From NCBI RefSeq assembly GCF_010894455.1, contig NZ_JAAIXY010000008.1:186001-250000 (forward strand): a stretch of DNA of 64,000 bases. The letters run 5' to 3'. This stretch comes from Myxococcus eversor (GTDB lineage Bacteria > Myxococcota > Myxococcia > Myxococcales > Myxococcaceae). The notes beneath the pieces were generated by a model that worked only from the letters and a program-made list of their open reading frames with translations, was not told the DNA's origin and did not search any database. Both the position numbers and the translations under genes were made by a program. Every line of letters starts with the position of its first letter. The stretch's first letter is position 1. Positions 16,014 to 25,118 of the stretch are shown piece by piece.

Positions 16014-18758
16014 TCAGTGCACGCGGGCGGGCGGCAGGTTGGACGGCACCAGGCCCACGGACTTGAGGCCCGCCGTCGGCGCGCACACCAGCGCCTTCAA
16101 GTCATCGGCGCGCCGGGTGAGGTCGTCGAACGTGCGCACCGACTTCGTCATCGGGTCCGTCACCGTGGTGCCTCGCAGGTAGGGCGACAGCGCCGACGTC
16201 GCACCTCTTGAGCGAGGGGCCACGTGGACGAACTCCGTCTGCGTCTCACCCGCGTGACAGCCGCTGCACGTGTTGAGGGAGAACTTGTGGCGCACCTCGT
16301 TCGACACGTTCGGCGCGCGCCAGAAGAAGTCCAGCGGCACCAGCGAGTGGGCCGCGAGGAACGGGAAGCCCCCGAAGGTGTCGGGCACCACGTGCCGTTC
16401 CGCGAGCACGTCCGCGCTGTTCTCCGTCAGGTAGGTGGCCAGCAGTTGCGTGTTCTCGAAGTGCATCGCGGGCGTCAGCTTCGTCGTCGCCGGCATCAGG
16501 CCGAGCGGCGAGAGGATGAACTCGCGCATCTCCCACGGCTCCGCGAGCTCGATTTCATTGGTGCGAATCTGGTTCAGCGCGCTGCCCTCGTGCCGACCCG
16601 TCATCACCCCCCGCTTCGAGAAGCGGTCCGTGAGTGCCTGGAGCTTCGCGTTGTAGCCCGCGTTTCCAACCTTCACCGTGCCCAGTTCATGCCAGTCCGT
16701 GGCCCAGCGCTGGATGGACTCCGGCGTGGTGCCGGGCAGGGCGTACTCCAGGATGACGGTGAACTCGAGCGGCACACCGCTCGGGTCCACCACGCCGTAG
16801 ATGAAGCGTCCCTCTCCGGCCTGGATGCCCTGCTCGCGCAGGTCGATGCGGTTGATGATGGCCAGCAGCCGGAACGGCGCCGAGTTGAAGTCCAGCGGCG
16901 CCGACGGCCCGCCACTGCGCGCCTCCCACGGCCCCAGCACGCGCGTCTGCATCTCCGGGCGCGGGGGAATCTCCAGCCCGTTCACGTTCTGCTTCCCAAG
17001 CCACGTCTTCAGCCACGCACGCACCATCGGCGACGGGTCCTGTCCACCCGCCAGCTCGCGCATCACCGTGCCGAAGTGCCACGCGCCACCGGGCGCCGTG
17101 CGCACCGGGTCTTCGACGACGGACAGCGCCGTAATCATCAGCTCGCTCGGCTTGTCGATGGTGCACTGGTTGGTGGGCTGGCACACCGTGCGCGACTCGC
17201 AGCCGTTGGACGCCTTGCCGTCGCAGTCGTAGTAGCCCGGCGCGCAGGTGGTGCCGCACGTGGCCGCCACGCAGACGCCGTCCGCGTAGGGGCCGTCCTG
17301 GCAGGAGTTGCCGCAGGTGCCGCAGTGGTTGGGATTCGCCGTCAGGTCCACCTCGCAACCGTTGGAGGAGCGGCCGTCACAGTCCGCGGTGCCCGGCGGG
17401 CAGCGCAACTCATACGCGGGCCCTTCGGCGCACGTGGACACGTTGCCCGAGGCGTCCTTCGCTGAGAGGAACACCCGGTGGCTGCCTCCGGCGCTGAAGG
17501 GCGCGGTCGCGGTGAAGCGTCCCTCCGCGTCCGCCTGCACCGTGCGCGCGGGGGTTCCCGTGCACGCGACGTCGATGAAGATGGCCACGGTGGAGTGGGG
17601 CTCGGCGGTGCCCGTGACGACGAGCTGGCGGCCGCTGTTCAGGTACTGCCACTTCACGTCCGTGACGCGGGGCGGGGCCGGCGGGGTGCCGTCATTCTCG
17701 TACTCCATGGGATTGGAGCAGGGGGAAGGCGTGGAGTAGCCGCCCGAGTCCTTGGCTCGCGCGGACACGGTCACCTTCTCGTTCCTGGCCACATTGAACC
17801 GGGCGGAGAAGGAGCCGGCGCCATCCGTGGTCAGCGTCTGCTCCGCGATGCCCTGGCAGGTGGCGTTCTTGAAGAGCTCCACGGTGACGCGCGGCTCCGC
17901 GCGGCCGTTGAAGGTGGGCTGGAGGCTGCCACCGGGCGAGCCCGGGTTGGTGTTGAGCAGCACCGGGGCGAGCCGCGGTGTGCCGTCGCCGTAGGGGTAG
18001 TCCACGGTGGGGCTGCAGGGTGAGCCATTGCCGAGGTCGTCATAGGCGCGCGCGGAGTAGGTGGCTCCGGGCGTCGTCGGGACGTCGATGGGGACCTCGC
18101 AGTAGTTGTTGGAGCCCGCCACGGTGCTCGCGACTTCTTGTCCGTAGCAGTTCGGGCCCTCGTACACGCGCACGGTGGCGCCTGACTCGGTGTGGAGCGT
18201 GAGGCGGCGGAGCCTTCCGATTTCAGCCTGCGTCCAGGCGGGCGCGGGGGTCTCCGGAGGCGTGCGGTCCACTCGGACGGTGTTGCCGAGGCGGACGTTG
18301 TTGTCCTCGCGGGTCTCCGTGGCGACGCCGTCCGGGTCCACCCTGGCGCTCAGGAAGTAGCTGCCCTCGGGCACGGACCGTGCGCTCACCGAGGCGGAGA
18401 CTTCCCGACATTCGCCGGAGCGGAGGGAGAGGCGGTTGCTGGTGGCCAGGAGGATTTCATTCGTCCCAGGACCCGAGGCGGGGGTGAGGAAGAAGGAGGC
18501 CTCCGTCGAGCCGGCGCCGCCGCCCTCATTGCAGAGGCGCGCCCGGACGCGCAGTTCTCCCGTGCCGAGGGCGGAAGGGCCGGAGACGGACTCCACCTGG
18601 AAGTCGGGGCCGCCGAACTCGGGGCCAGGCTCGGTGGGGTCGGGCCGGGGCTGGGTGGGGTCCTCATCCCAGTCGTCCCAGTCGGGACCCTGGGGCTCCA
18701 CGATGCAGCCCGCAAGTGTTCCCGCGAGCGCGATTGCCCACCAACGACGCGCGTGCAT
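16014..18758 (-). CDS. Large CARDB/Ig-repeat lipoprotein with C-terminal CxxCH motif
   Basis: Outer-surface lipoprotein of 914 residues: lipobox LAGC at about residues 15-18, Asp/Pro-rich linker, CARDB domain (FQVESVSGPSALGTGELRVR at about 52-71, EDNNVRLGNTV at about 155), then three Ig-like repeats (VTVSARAKDSGGYS and related) and Cys-rich GCEVDL..CGTCGNSC repeats at about 470-530. The last 350 residues are a separate domain ending in LNTCSGCHAGETQTEF, a haem c-type CxxCH site. Related myxobacterial proteins are uncharacterised. The single CxxCH could bind haem or metal. The ATG at 18758 places the lipobox at the expected position. Confidence 0.8.
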   Translation of the reverse strand: MHARRWWAIALAGTLAGCIVEPQGPDWDDWDEDPTQPRPDPTEPGPEFGGPDFQVESVSGPSALGTGELRVRARLCNEGGGAGSTEASFFLTPASGPGTNEILLATSNRLSLRSGECREVSASVSARSVPEGSYFLSARVDPDGVATETREDNNVRLGNTVRVDRTPPETPAPAWTQAEIGRLRRLTLHTESGATVRVYEGPNCYGQEVASTVAGSNNYCEVPIDVPTTPGATYSARAYDDLGNGSPCSPTVDYPYGDGTPRLAPVLLNTNPGSPGGSLQPTFNGRAEPRVTVELFKNATCQGIAEQTLTTDGAGSFSARFNVARNEKVTVSARAKDSGGYSTPSPCSNPMEYENDGTPPAPPRVTDVKWQYLNSGRQLVVTGTAEPHSTVAIFIDVACTGTPARTVQADAEGRFTATAPFSAGGSHRVFLSAKDASGNVSTCAEGPAYELRCPPGTADCDGRSSNGCEVDLTANPNHCGTCGNSCQDGPYADGVCVAATCGTTCAPGYYDCDGKASNGCESRTVCQPTNQCTIDKPSELMITALSVVEDPVRTAPGGAWHFGTVMRELAGGQDPSPMVRAWLKTWLGKQNVNGLEIPPRPEMQTRVLGPWEARSGGPSAPLDFNSAPFRLLAIINRIDLREQGIQAGEGRFIYGVVDPSGVPLEFTVILEYALPGTTPESIQRWATDWHELGTVKVGNAGYNAKLQALTDRFSKRGVMTGRHEGSALNQIRTNEIELAEPWEMREFILSPLGLMPATTKLTPAMHFENTQLLATYLTENSADVLAERHVVPDTFGGFPFLAAHSLVPLDFFWRAPNVSNEVRHKFSLNTCSGCHAGETQTEFVHVAPRSRGATSALSPYLRGTTVTDPMTKSVRTFDDLTRRADDLKALVCAPTAGLKSVGLVPSNLPPARVH

Positions 18759-18925
18759 GTGTGACGTGCCTCCGGGGGAGCCTGGGGGTCCGGCCGTACT
18801 AAGGGGATGGCTCCACCGTGCCCCTGGACGGAGGGCGGCGGGGTTTATTCACGGGCAGCACCAGGAACCCTCGCGAGGTGGGTTCCCATCGGGTGGGTCG
18901 CCCGGGGCCGGGTAGATTCGGTCCC

Positions 18926-20116
18926 ATGGCTGGCTCTCCTCGTGTCCTTCTCCTCGCTGAACGCTTCCCGCCCGATATCGGAGGGCTTGCTCGCAGTGGC
19001 GCTCGCACTGCTGGCGCCCTGGCTCGACTGGGGGCTCGGGTGGACGTGCTCGCGTGGACGCGCACGGCGGCTCCAGGCGCTTTGAGCACGCTGGATGACG
19101 CGGGCGAGGTGACGCCGTTTGCTCGCGGTGTCACGTTGCATCGGCTGGGCCTGTTCGGAAGCAGCGACCTGTCGATGCAACACACGCTGGATGTGCTCGA
19201 CTATCTGCACTCGAAGCGGCGCTATGACCTGGTATGGGGGCACTACCTGTCGCCGCCGGGATTCCTCGCCGTCGTGTTCGCTGCCTCGGTGGGGATTGCA
19301 TCCACGGTGAGTGCTCGGGGCAATGACGTGGACCAGCACATGTTTCCTCCCGGGGATTTCGCTCGGCTCCTGTGGACGCTCCAGCGCGCGGATGTGCTCA
19401 CCGCTGCTTCCGCCGACCTGGGTCGGAAGATGGGGTTGTTGCTCGGGAAGGATGCTCGGGTGGAGGTCATCCCCAACGCCGTCGACACCGAGGTGTTCTC
19501 ACCGGGGCCCGCCGACCCGGTGCTGCGCGAGCGGCTCGGCATCGCTCCGGGTGAGGTGGTGCTCGGGTTCTCGGGGGAGCTGCGTCACAAGAAGGGACTG
19601 CCGTTCCTGCTCTCCGCGCTGTCGGAGGTGCGGCGGGCTCGGCCCGCGTGTCTGCTCGTCATCGGTGAGGTGCGTCCACGCGACGCGGAGCACCTCGTTG
19701 CCTACCGCGCGGAGCATCCCGAGGACGGTGCTCGCATCATCGTCTCCGGCGCGTTGGAGACACCCGAGGCCATCGCCGCGCACCTGCGCCTGTGCGATGT
19801 GTATCTCCAGCCGTCACTGTGGGAAGGGATGCCGAACGCGCTGCTGGAGGCGATGGCGTGTGCCTGCCCCGTCATCGCCAGTGACGCGGGTGGCATCCCC
19901 GAGGCCGTCGACCATCAGCGCAACGGATTCCTCGTGTCGAAGGCCCTGTTGAACCATCTGGGGCAGGCGTGTCTCGACGTGTTGTCGCTGTCGTCGGAGC
20001 ACCGGGCGGCGATTGGCTCCGCCGCGCGCAGGCGCATCCTGGAGCGGTTTCAGTCCGATGCCGAGGCGGAGGTGCTGCGCCGCGTGCTGGCCCGCGCGGT
20101 GCCCAGAGTGGGCTGA
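18926..20116 (+). CDS. Glycosyltransferase family 4
   Basis: GT-B enzyme of 396 residues. The N-terminal domain starts VLLLAERFPPDIGGLARSGA. The C-terminal donor-binding domain shows VIPNAVDTEVF (about 190), LGFSGELRHKKGL (about 215), and the GT4 motif EGMPNALLEAMACACPVIAS (about 302-321), with the E-x7-E pair contacting the sugar nucleotide. It is likely to act in polysaccharide or lipopolysaccharide synthesis. The ATG at 18926 directly precedes the Rossmann start; the reading frame extends 36 codons upstream without a supporting ribosome site. It converges with another glycosyltransferase. Confidence 0.9.
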   Translation: MAGSPRVLLLAERFPPDIGGLARSGARTAGALARLGARVDVLAWTRTAAPGALSTLDDAGEVTPFARGVTLHRLGLFGSSDLSMQHTLDVLDYLHSKRRYDLVWGHYLSPPGFLAVVFAASVGIASTVSARGNDVDQHMFPPGDFARLLWTLQRADVLTAASADLGRKMGLLLGKDARVEVIPNAVDTEVFSPGPADPVLRERLGIAPGEVVLGFSGELRHKKGLPFLLSALSEVRRARPACLLVIGEVRPRDAEHLVAYRAEHPEDGARIIVSGALETPEAIAAHLRLCDVYLQPSLWEGMPNALLEAMACACPVIASDAGGIPEAVDHQRNGFLVSKALLNHLGQACLDVLSLSSEHRAAIGSAARRRILERFQSDAEAEVLRRVLARAVPRVG

Positions 20117-20162
20117 GGGTTCGCGCGACGCTCGCCGCAGCTTCCCGAAGCGTGCGGACAGG

Positions 20163-21446
20163 TCACCCGTGTTCAGCCTCGCGCCTTCTCTTCAGTCCGA
20201 GCTGCTCCTCATAGGCCACCACCAGTGCCTCCCGCGCTCGGGTCCAGGTGAAGTCGCGCTCCACACGGGCGCGGGCCCTCGCGCTGAGCGAGGGTCCGAG
20301 TTCGGGACTGGCTCGCAGGTCTTTCACCGCCTCCGCGATGGCCTTCGGTGAGCCTGGCCTCACCAGCAACACCTCATCGGGCCTCGCGAGCGTCCGCACC
20401 ACCGGCAGGTTCGACGCGATGACCGGTGTGCCCGACGCCATCGCCTCCAACAGCTTCAGCGGACAGCAGCCCTGCACGCAGTTGCGGTCATTCACCGGCA
20501 GCGGCACCAGCACCGCGTCGCATTCGTGATGCAGCGCCGCCAGCGCGTCTTGCGGCATCGCCTCGCGCAGCTCCACCGCTCCCTCCAACAGCAAATCGCC
20601 ACACCGCTCCAGCATCGCCCTCCGCTGGTGCTTGCGCAGCGGCCCCACGAGCGTCAGCACCGCGGGCATCTCCGCTCGCAACAGCCGCAGCGCATCGATG
20701 GCGTGATGCACTCCCTGCCACGACGTCATCGTCCCGCTGTAGAGCAACCTCACCGGTCGCCCCGGCTCCATCGCGCGCGGCGGCGCATGACGAAACACCT
20801 CCAGCTCCACGCCGTTCCGAATCACCCGCACGCGTGACGCCTCCGCGCCCCGCTTCACCAGGTACTCCGCCGTCACCTCACTGGGGGTCACCAGCAGATC
20901 CGCGCTCGCGATGCACGCGTCCTCCTGCGCCACCAGCTTGAGCATCAGCTCCGCGTCCTCCGCCACGTCCGGGTGGTGATACTTCAGTTCAATCGATGGC
21001 AGCCCGTTCACCTCGAACACCAGCGCATCCGTCAGCGCTTGCTTCCTCCGCGCCACCGGATAGCCCTCGAAGATGGAGCGCACGTGGACCACCTTGGCCC
21101 GGGGTCTGTTCCGCCACCACGCCGCCAGATGCGTGCGGAACGACAACGCCTGCGCCACCAGGTCCCGCCCCCTCGCATCCAGCGGGTGATACGTCACTCC
21201 CTCCACGAGTGGATGCGGGGCCGCGCTCGCGGTGGGGCCCTCTCGCAGCGCCAGCAGGTCCACGTCCCCGAAGGCAGTACCCAGGGCCTCCACGAAGGCT
21301 CGGATGTGCACGGCGGCTCCCTTGGGAGCCGGAAAGCGGTCGAAAGAGGCGTAGATGATGCCGGACGCGGAAGCCACGCCCGCGTGGTATCGCGGCTCAC
21401 CCGGCTCGGCAAACCGGACGGTTTGCCCCGCTCCTCGCCGACCCAT
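20163..21446 (-). CDS. Glycosyltransferase family 4-like protein
   Basis: Protein of about 427 residues. The N-terminal half begins IIYASFDRFPAPKGAAVHIR, typical of GT4 enzymes; the C-terminal half has RVRVIRNGVELEVF, LLYSGTMTSWQGV, and PLKLLEAMASGTPVIASNLP. It should transfer a sugar during envelope or exopolysaccharide synthesis. The start is uncertain: the longest frame (21503) would overlap the divergent gene, the ATG at 21446 is used here, and a GTG at 21377 next to the conserved core is also possible. It is convergent with the preceding glycosyltransferase. Confidence 0.85.
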   Translation of the reverse strand: MGRRGAGQTVRFAEPGEPRYHAGVASASGIIYASFDRFPAPKGAAVHIRAFVEALGTAFGDVDLLALREGPTASAAPHPLVEGVTYHPLDARGRDLVAQALSFRTHLAAWWRNRPRAKVVHVRSIFEGYPVARRKQALTDALVFEVNGLPSIELKYHHPDVAEDAELMLKLVAQEDACIASADLLVTPSEVTAEYLVKRGAEASRVRVIRNGVELEVFRHAPPRAMEPGRPVRLLYSGTMTSWQGVHHAIDALRLLRAEMPAVLTLVGPLRKHQRRAMLERCGDLLLEGAVELREAMPQDALAALHHECDAVLVPLPVNDRNCVQGCCPLKLLEAMASGTPVIASNLPVVRTLARPDEVLLVRPGSPKAIAEAVKDLRASPELGPSLSARARARVERDFTWTRAREALVVAYEEQLGLKRRREAEHG

Positions 21447-21489
21447 ACACTCCGCGCTCGTTCCTTGGCTCCGAAGGGGAGCTGCCGCC

Positions 21490-22407
21490 TTGGCCTTCGA
21501 CATCGACCGCTTTCGTACGGAGAAGCGCTACAGCAACACCGCGCCCGTCTCCGAGCTGATGGAAGACCTGGGCGTCCTCGCGCGCTTCGACGTGGAGATG
21601 GATGTCGTCAAGCGCCGCTGGCAGCGGCGGGCCTTCATCGTGGGCGGCGTGGGCGCGGGCCTGTTCGTCCTGTCGAACGTCCTCGACTCCGAGCTCAACC
21701 CCACGTTGACGAGCGGCCTGCTGTTCGGGGGCATCGGCCTGCTCATCGTCATGGTCGTCCTCCTGTTCAAGGCCTTCCGGTTCGGCCGGAACGACCTGGA
21801 GGACCGCCGCTACCAACTGCCCACGCTGTTGCTGCGACGGCTGGGCCGTGACATCGCTCCCGAGGAGCCCGTGTCGCTGGAGTTGGACTTCCACGCCATC
21901 GACCACAAGGCCAAGTGGAAGGGCAAGGGCATGGCGGGCACGTGGAAGACGAATGAGTTCGAGGACCCGTGGCTGTCGCTCCAGGCCCGTCTGCGCGACG
22001 GCACGCACCTGCGCCTGGCGATGACCGAGTGGCTCCAGAAGCGCTCGCGCACCCGCCGCAGTCCCGGGGGCAAGTACAAGACGAAGCACAAGCAGAAGAG
22101 CGGCACGTACCTCCAGGCCCAGCTTCGCGTGAAGCCCGAGCGCCACCCCGGGCTCGCCCGACTCCAGAGCGCGGCCCGCTCGGCGGTGAAGCTCCCTCCG
22201 ACGGTGGCGCTCACGAAGCTGGAGGTGTCCGACGACCGGCTCGGCCTGCGCGCCCGGATGGACTCCGACTGGGAGGCAGCCGAGTACGTGCAGCTTCCCT
22301 CACGAGATGCGACCCGCACGTGTCTCATGATGTTGCTGAGCCTCTACCAGGTGCTCAACTTCTCCACCTCCCAGCGCAAGCAACTCCCCGCGAGGGCCTC
22401 TCCATGA
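21490..22407 (+). CDS. Uncharacterised two-TM membrane protein
   Basis: Protein of 305 residues, no family recognised. A short cytosolic N-terminus is followed by two adjacent membrane segments at about residues 54-96 (AFIVGGVGAGLFVLSNVL and LLFGGIGLLIVMVVLLFKAF). The remaining ~200 residues are a basic soluble domain with a Lys-rich stretch (GGKYKTKHKQKSG). The TTG at 21490 is the likely start, with GGGGAG about 10 bases upstream; no ATG is available near the conserved part. It heads a four-gene operon in which each start overlaps the previous stop, ending in a glycosyltransferase, so a role in envelope glycan assembly is possible. Confidence 0.7.
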   Translation: MAFDIDRFRTEKRYSNTAPVSELMEDLGVLARFDVEMDVVKRRWQRRAFIVGGVGAGLFVLSNVLDSELNPTLTSGLLFGGIGLLIVMVVLLFKAFRFGRNDLEDRRYQLPTLLLRRLGRDIAPEEPVSLELDFHAIDHKAKWKGKGMAGTWKTNEFEDPWLSLQARLRDGTHLRLAMTEWLQKRSRTRRSPGGKYKTKHKQKSGTYLQAQLRVKPERHPGLARLQSAARSAVKLPPTVALTKLEVSDDRLGLRARMDSDWEAAEYVQLPSRDATRTCLMMLLSLYQVLNFSTSQRKQLPARASP

Positions 22408-23057
22408 CGTTCCGCTCGCTCCTGCTGAGCCTCCTCCTCACCGCCGCCTGCTCGCGTCCGTCGGGCTCCGAGGCTCCGTCCTCCCAGACACAGGCCGCCA
22501 CCGCGGGCGACGAGGTCCCCCTCCCGGGCAAGCTCAAGTTCAAGGACGCCGACGACCGCGAGCGCTTCTCCCTCAAGCCCAAGGATGATGGCGCCAAGCT
22601 GGTGGACGGAGAGGACCGCGAGCTCGCCCGCTTCAAGTGGAAGGGCGCCGCCCTCAAGGTGTCCGGTCCGGATGACACGGCCCTGGGCTACGTCGTCGGC
22701 TCCGCGGGCGGCGCGCTCACCGTGAGGGACGGCGAGCAGCGGCAGGTGCTCTACACCCTCGCGCGACAGGGCTCCGGCTGGCGGCTCACCGACGCGAAGG
22801 GCGCGCTGCTCTACACCGTGTCCTCGGACAACGAGGGCGCGCGCATCGAAGATGCCTCCGGCACCGAGGTCGCCCGCGTGAAGGTGCGCGAGGGCAAGGT
22901 GTCCCTCCGCGAGCCCGGCGGCAAGACGCTGCTCGCCACCAAGTCGCTGGTACGCGCGGACGCGGCGGCGTGTCTCGCCTTCGAGAAGCTGGACCTGCCC
23001 TTCCGCGTGGCGCTGCTCCATCAAATCCAGACGCCGCCGTCCGAGTCCGCGCCATGA
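22404..23057 (+). CDS. Small lipoprotein, uncharacterised
   Basis: Protein of 217 residues with a lipoprotein signal (LLLTAAC). The mature part is built from short beta-hairpin-like repeats (FKDADDRERFSLKPKDDGAK, ELARFKWKG, TVSSDNEGARIEDASGTEVA). No enzyme motif was seen. Its ATG overlaps the stop of the previous gene (ATGA), indicating translational coupling. Confidence 0.75.
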   Translation: MTFRSLLLSLLLTAACSRPSGSEAPSSQTQAATAGDEVPLPGKLKFKDADDRERFSLKPKDDGAKLVDGEDRELARFKWKGAALKVSGPDDTALGYVVGSAGGALTVRDGEQRQVLYTLARQGSGWRLTDAKGALLYTVSSDNEGARIEDASGTEVARVKVREGKVSLREPGGKTLLATKSLVRADAAACLAFEKLDLPFRVALLHQIQTPPSESAP

Positions 23058-23428
23058 GTCCCTTCTCCACCGACGGCTGCGAGGTGAGCACGGGCTTCCT
23101 GTTCTCCCACCCGTGCGGCCTGCCCGCCGGCGCGCTGTGCCCGCGCTGCGGCAAGCGCGTCTGTGACGCGCACCTGACGAGTCAGGAGGACGCCCTCGTG
23201 TGCACGAGCTGCGCGGCCCTGGGCAGCGGCGACTCGGAGGACGACGGCTCGACGAACGAGGACTCGGACGACGCTAGCTCCTACTACACGGAATACGGCT
23301 ACTACGGCTCGGGCTCCTCGTGGTCGCGGGGCGCCTCGAAGGACCCGCACGACTTCACCGAGGCCGACGGCGAGAGCCTGCGGCACGAGCAAGATGCCTC
23401 CTTCGAGGAGGACCTGGGCGGAAGCTGA
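23054..23428 (+). CDS. Zinc-ribbon/B-box-like small protein
   Basis: Protein of 124 residues. The N-terminal half has a Cys/His cluster (FSHPCG, CPRCGKRVCDAH, CTSC) able to bind two zinc ions. The C-terminal half is Ser/Asp/Tyr-rich and probably disordered. Start ATG overlaps the lipoprotein stop (ATGA). The role is unknown; it may be a regulatory partner of the operon's membrane protein or glycosyltransferase. Confidence 0.7.
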   Translation: MSPFSTDGCEVSTGFLFSHPCGLPAGALCPRCGKRVCDAHLTSQEDALVCTSCAALGSGDSEDDGSTNEDSDDASSYYTEYGYYGSGSSWSRGASKDPHDFTEADGESLRHEQDASFEEDLGGS

Positions 23429-24465
23429 TGGGCGCGCGCTGGCTCATCTACGCGTTGGGCGGAGGCATGGGTCACTTCACCCGCGCCTGTGGACTCGCGC
23501 GCGTGGCGGCCCGACGGGGACACCGCGTCACCGTCGTGACGAACAGCGTCTTCGCTCCGGACGTCCCACTGGAGGACGTGCTGGGCGCGGGTGCCCACGT
23601 GCACCGGCTCAACCCGGACCTGGCCAAGGCCGCGGTGCGCGAGGCGGTGGAGTGCCTGCTCGACGGCGTGCGCCCCGAGGTCCTCGTGGTGGACACCTTC
23701 CCGCGGGGACTCGCGGGAGAGCTGGCGCCGCTGTTGCCCGGGCTGCGCATGGGCAAGGTGCTGGTGCACCGCGACTTGAATCCCACGTACGTGGAGCGCT
23801 TCAACGTCGCGGCGGCGGTGGAGGACTTCGACCTGCTGCTCGTCCCCGGTGAGGACGCGCCCTTCTCCCAGCACCCGCGCGCCGTGCGCACCGCGCCCTG
23901 GCTCCTCCTGGAGCGCGACGAGTGGCTCAGCCGTGCGCAGGCGAGACAGCAGCTCGGCGTGGACCCGGAGGATGCGCGGCCGCTGGTGGCGGTGATGGGG
24001 AGCGGCAACGCGGAGGAGGTGGCGGAGGCGGGCGCCATCGCCACGCGGCTCCAGGAGCGGCTCGGGGCTTCGGCGCCGGTGCGGTGGCTGGCACCTCCCG
24101 GGCCCTGGTTCCCCGTGCGGCCCTCGAAGTCCGGTGCGCCCACGCGCAACCTGCTCCAACCCGTGCGCGTGTGGCCGGCGCTGGCGGTGATGCCGGGGGT
24201 GGACATCCTGGTGGGCGCGGGCGGGTACAACACCGTGCAGGAGGCTCGCGTGACGGGCACTCCGCTGGTGGCCCTGGCGCGGGCCCGGCGCTACGACAGG
24301 CAGGCGGTGCGGCTGCGTCCGGAGGAGCTGGCCCGCACCGAGGCGGAGCTGATGGAGCGAGTCGTCGCGCTGGTGGGCCCTCGCGTCGCGCGCGCGCCGG
24401 AGACGTACTCCGGGGGTGCCAGGGACGCGGTGGCGCTCATCGAGCGCGCCGTGCTCAGTGCTTGA
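23428..24465 (+). CDS. MurG/UGT-like glycosyltransferase
   Basis: GT-B protein of 345 residues. The N-terminal domain begins WLIYALGGGMGHFTRACGLA, a Gly-rich acceptor motif typical of MurG and monogalactosyldiacylglycerol synthase-like enzymes. The C-terminal part has LVAVMGSGNAEE and the donor loop ILVGAGGYNTVQEARVTGTP. The acceptor may be a lipid. TGATG overlap with the previous gene places it last in the four-gene operon. Its 3' end overlaps the convergent gene by 11 bases. Confidence 0.85.
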   Translation: MGARWLIYALGGGMGHFTRACGLARVAARRGHRVTVVTNSVFAPDVPLEDVLGAGAHVHRLNPDLAKAAVREAVECLLDGVRPEVLVVDTFPRGLAGELAPLLPGLRMGKVLVHRDLNPTYVERFNVAAAVEDFDLLLVPGEDAPFSQHPRAVRTAPWLLLERDEWLSRAQARQQLGVDPEDARPLVAVMGSGNAEEVAEAGAIATRLQERLGASAPVRWLAPPGPWFPVRPSKSGAPTRNLLQPVRVWPALAVMPGVDILVGAGGYNTVQEARVTGTPLVALARARRYDRQAVRLRPEELARTEAELMERVVALVGPRVARAPETYSGGARDAVALIERAVLSA

Positions 24466-24838
24466 GGTCCTTGTGGCCCGGCGCCGGGTCGATGCCGTGC
24501 GCCATGATGAAGTGGTAGACGACCTGCGGGTCTTCCTTCGGCCCGCTCATCAACTCCACCAGGAAGTGGCCCTGCGTGCCCGAGTCCGGGTCCGGCGCCA
24601 CATTCACCTCGGTGACTTCGCGGCCCGCCATCACCAGCTCGCCCACGAGCACCTTGCCCTTGAGGACCTGGATGATGTGCTGACGGTCCTCCTCCAAGAG
24701 CAGCCAGTGGAAGTCGTCGTGGTCATACAGCATCGCGTCGACGGAGCCGCACCGGAGGATGCATTGGGTGTGTTCCTGGAGCCAGCGCCAGAAACCATCG
24801 AACTTCAGGGTACGTACCGGCTGGGGGAGCATGTCCAT
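24455..24838 (-). CDS. Conserved hypothetical protein
   Basis: Protein of 127 residues, no family recognised. The sequence is compact and hydrophilic (RQHIIQVLKGKVLVGELVMA), with Trp-rich FWRWLQEH near the N-terminus and a His-Lys C-terminal end. It is probably cytoplasmic. ATG at 24838 with GAGG upstream; a second in-frame ATG lies two codons inside. It overlaps the end of the convergent glycosyltransferase gene. Confidence 0.65.
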   Translation of the reverse strand: MDMLPQPVRTLKFDGFWRWLQEHTQCILRCGSVDAMLYDHDDFHWLLLEEDRQHIIQVLKGKVLVGELVMAGREVTEVNVAPDPDSGTQGHFLVELMSGPKEDPQVVYHFIMAHGIDPAPGHKDLKH

Positions 24839-25118
24839 GGTGGCCTCGCGCGCGGCCAGGGGAGCTCACGCTCGCCCGCCACGTCCGACCTTCCCTAGCA
24901 CGATTGCCCTCTCCCGGCGCTGATGCCGTGCGGGGAACCCCCACCACGCCCGGTTGCTGTCCACCCGGTGAATCCCCATCGTCCTGTCCTTGTTCCTCCA
25001 GTCATGAAGGGGGCGTTGCATCCACACCCGCCCTCGGCTTCCGCGAGGTCCCAACCGTGAGCTTCCCCGCCCAGAGCCAGGTCCTTCGTGGCGTCCGCCC
25101 GACGCATCCGGAGGCGAC

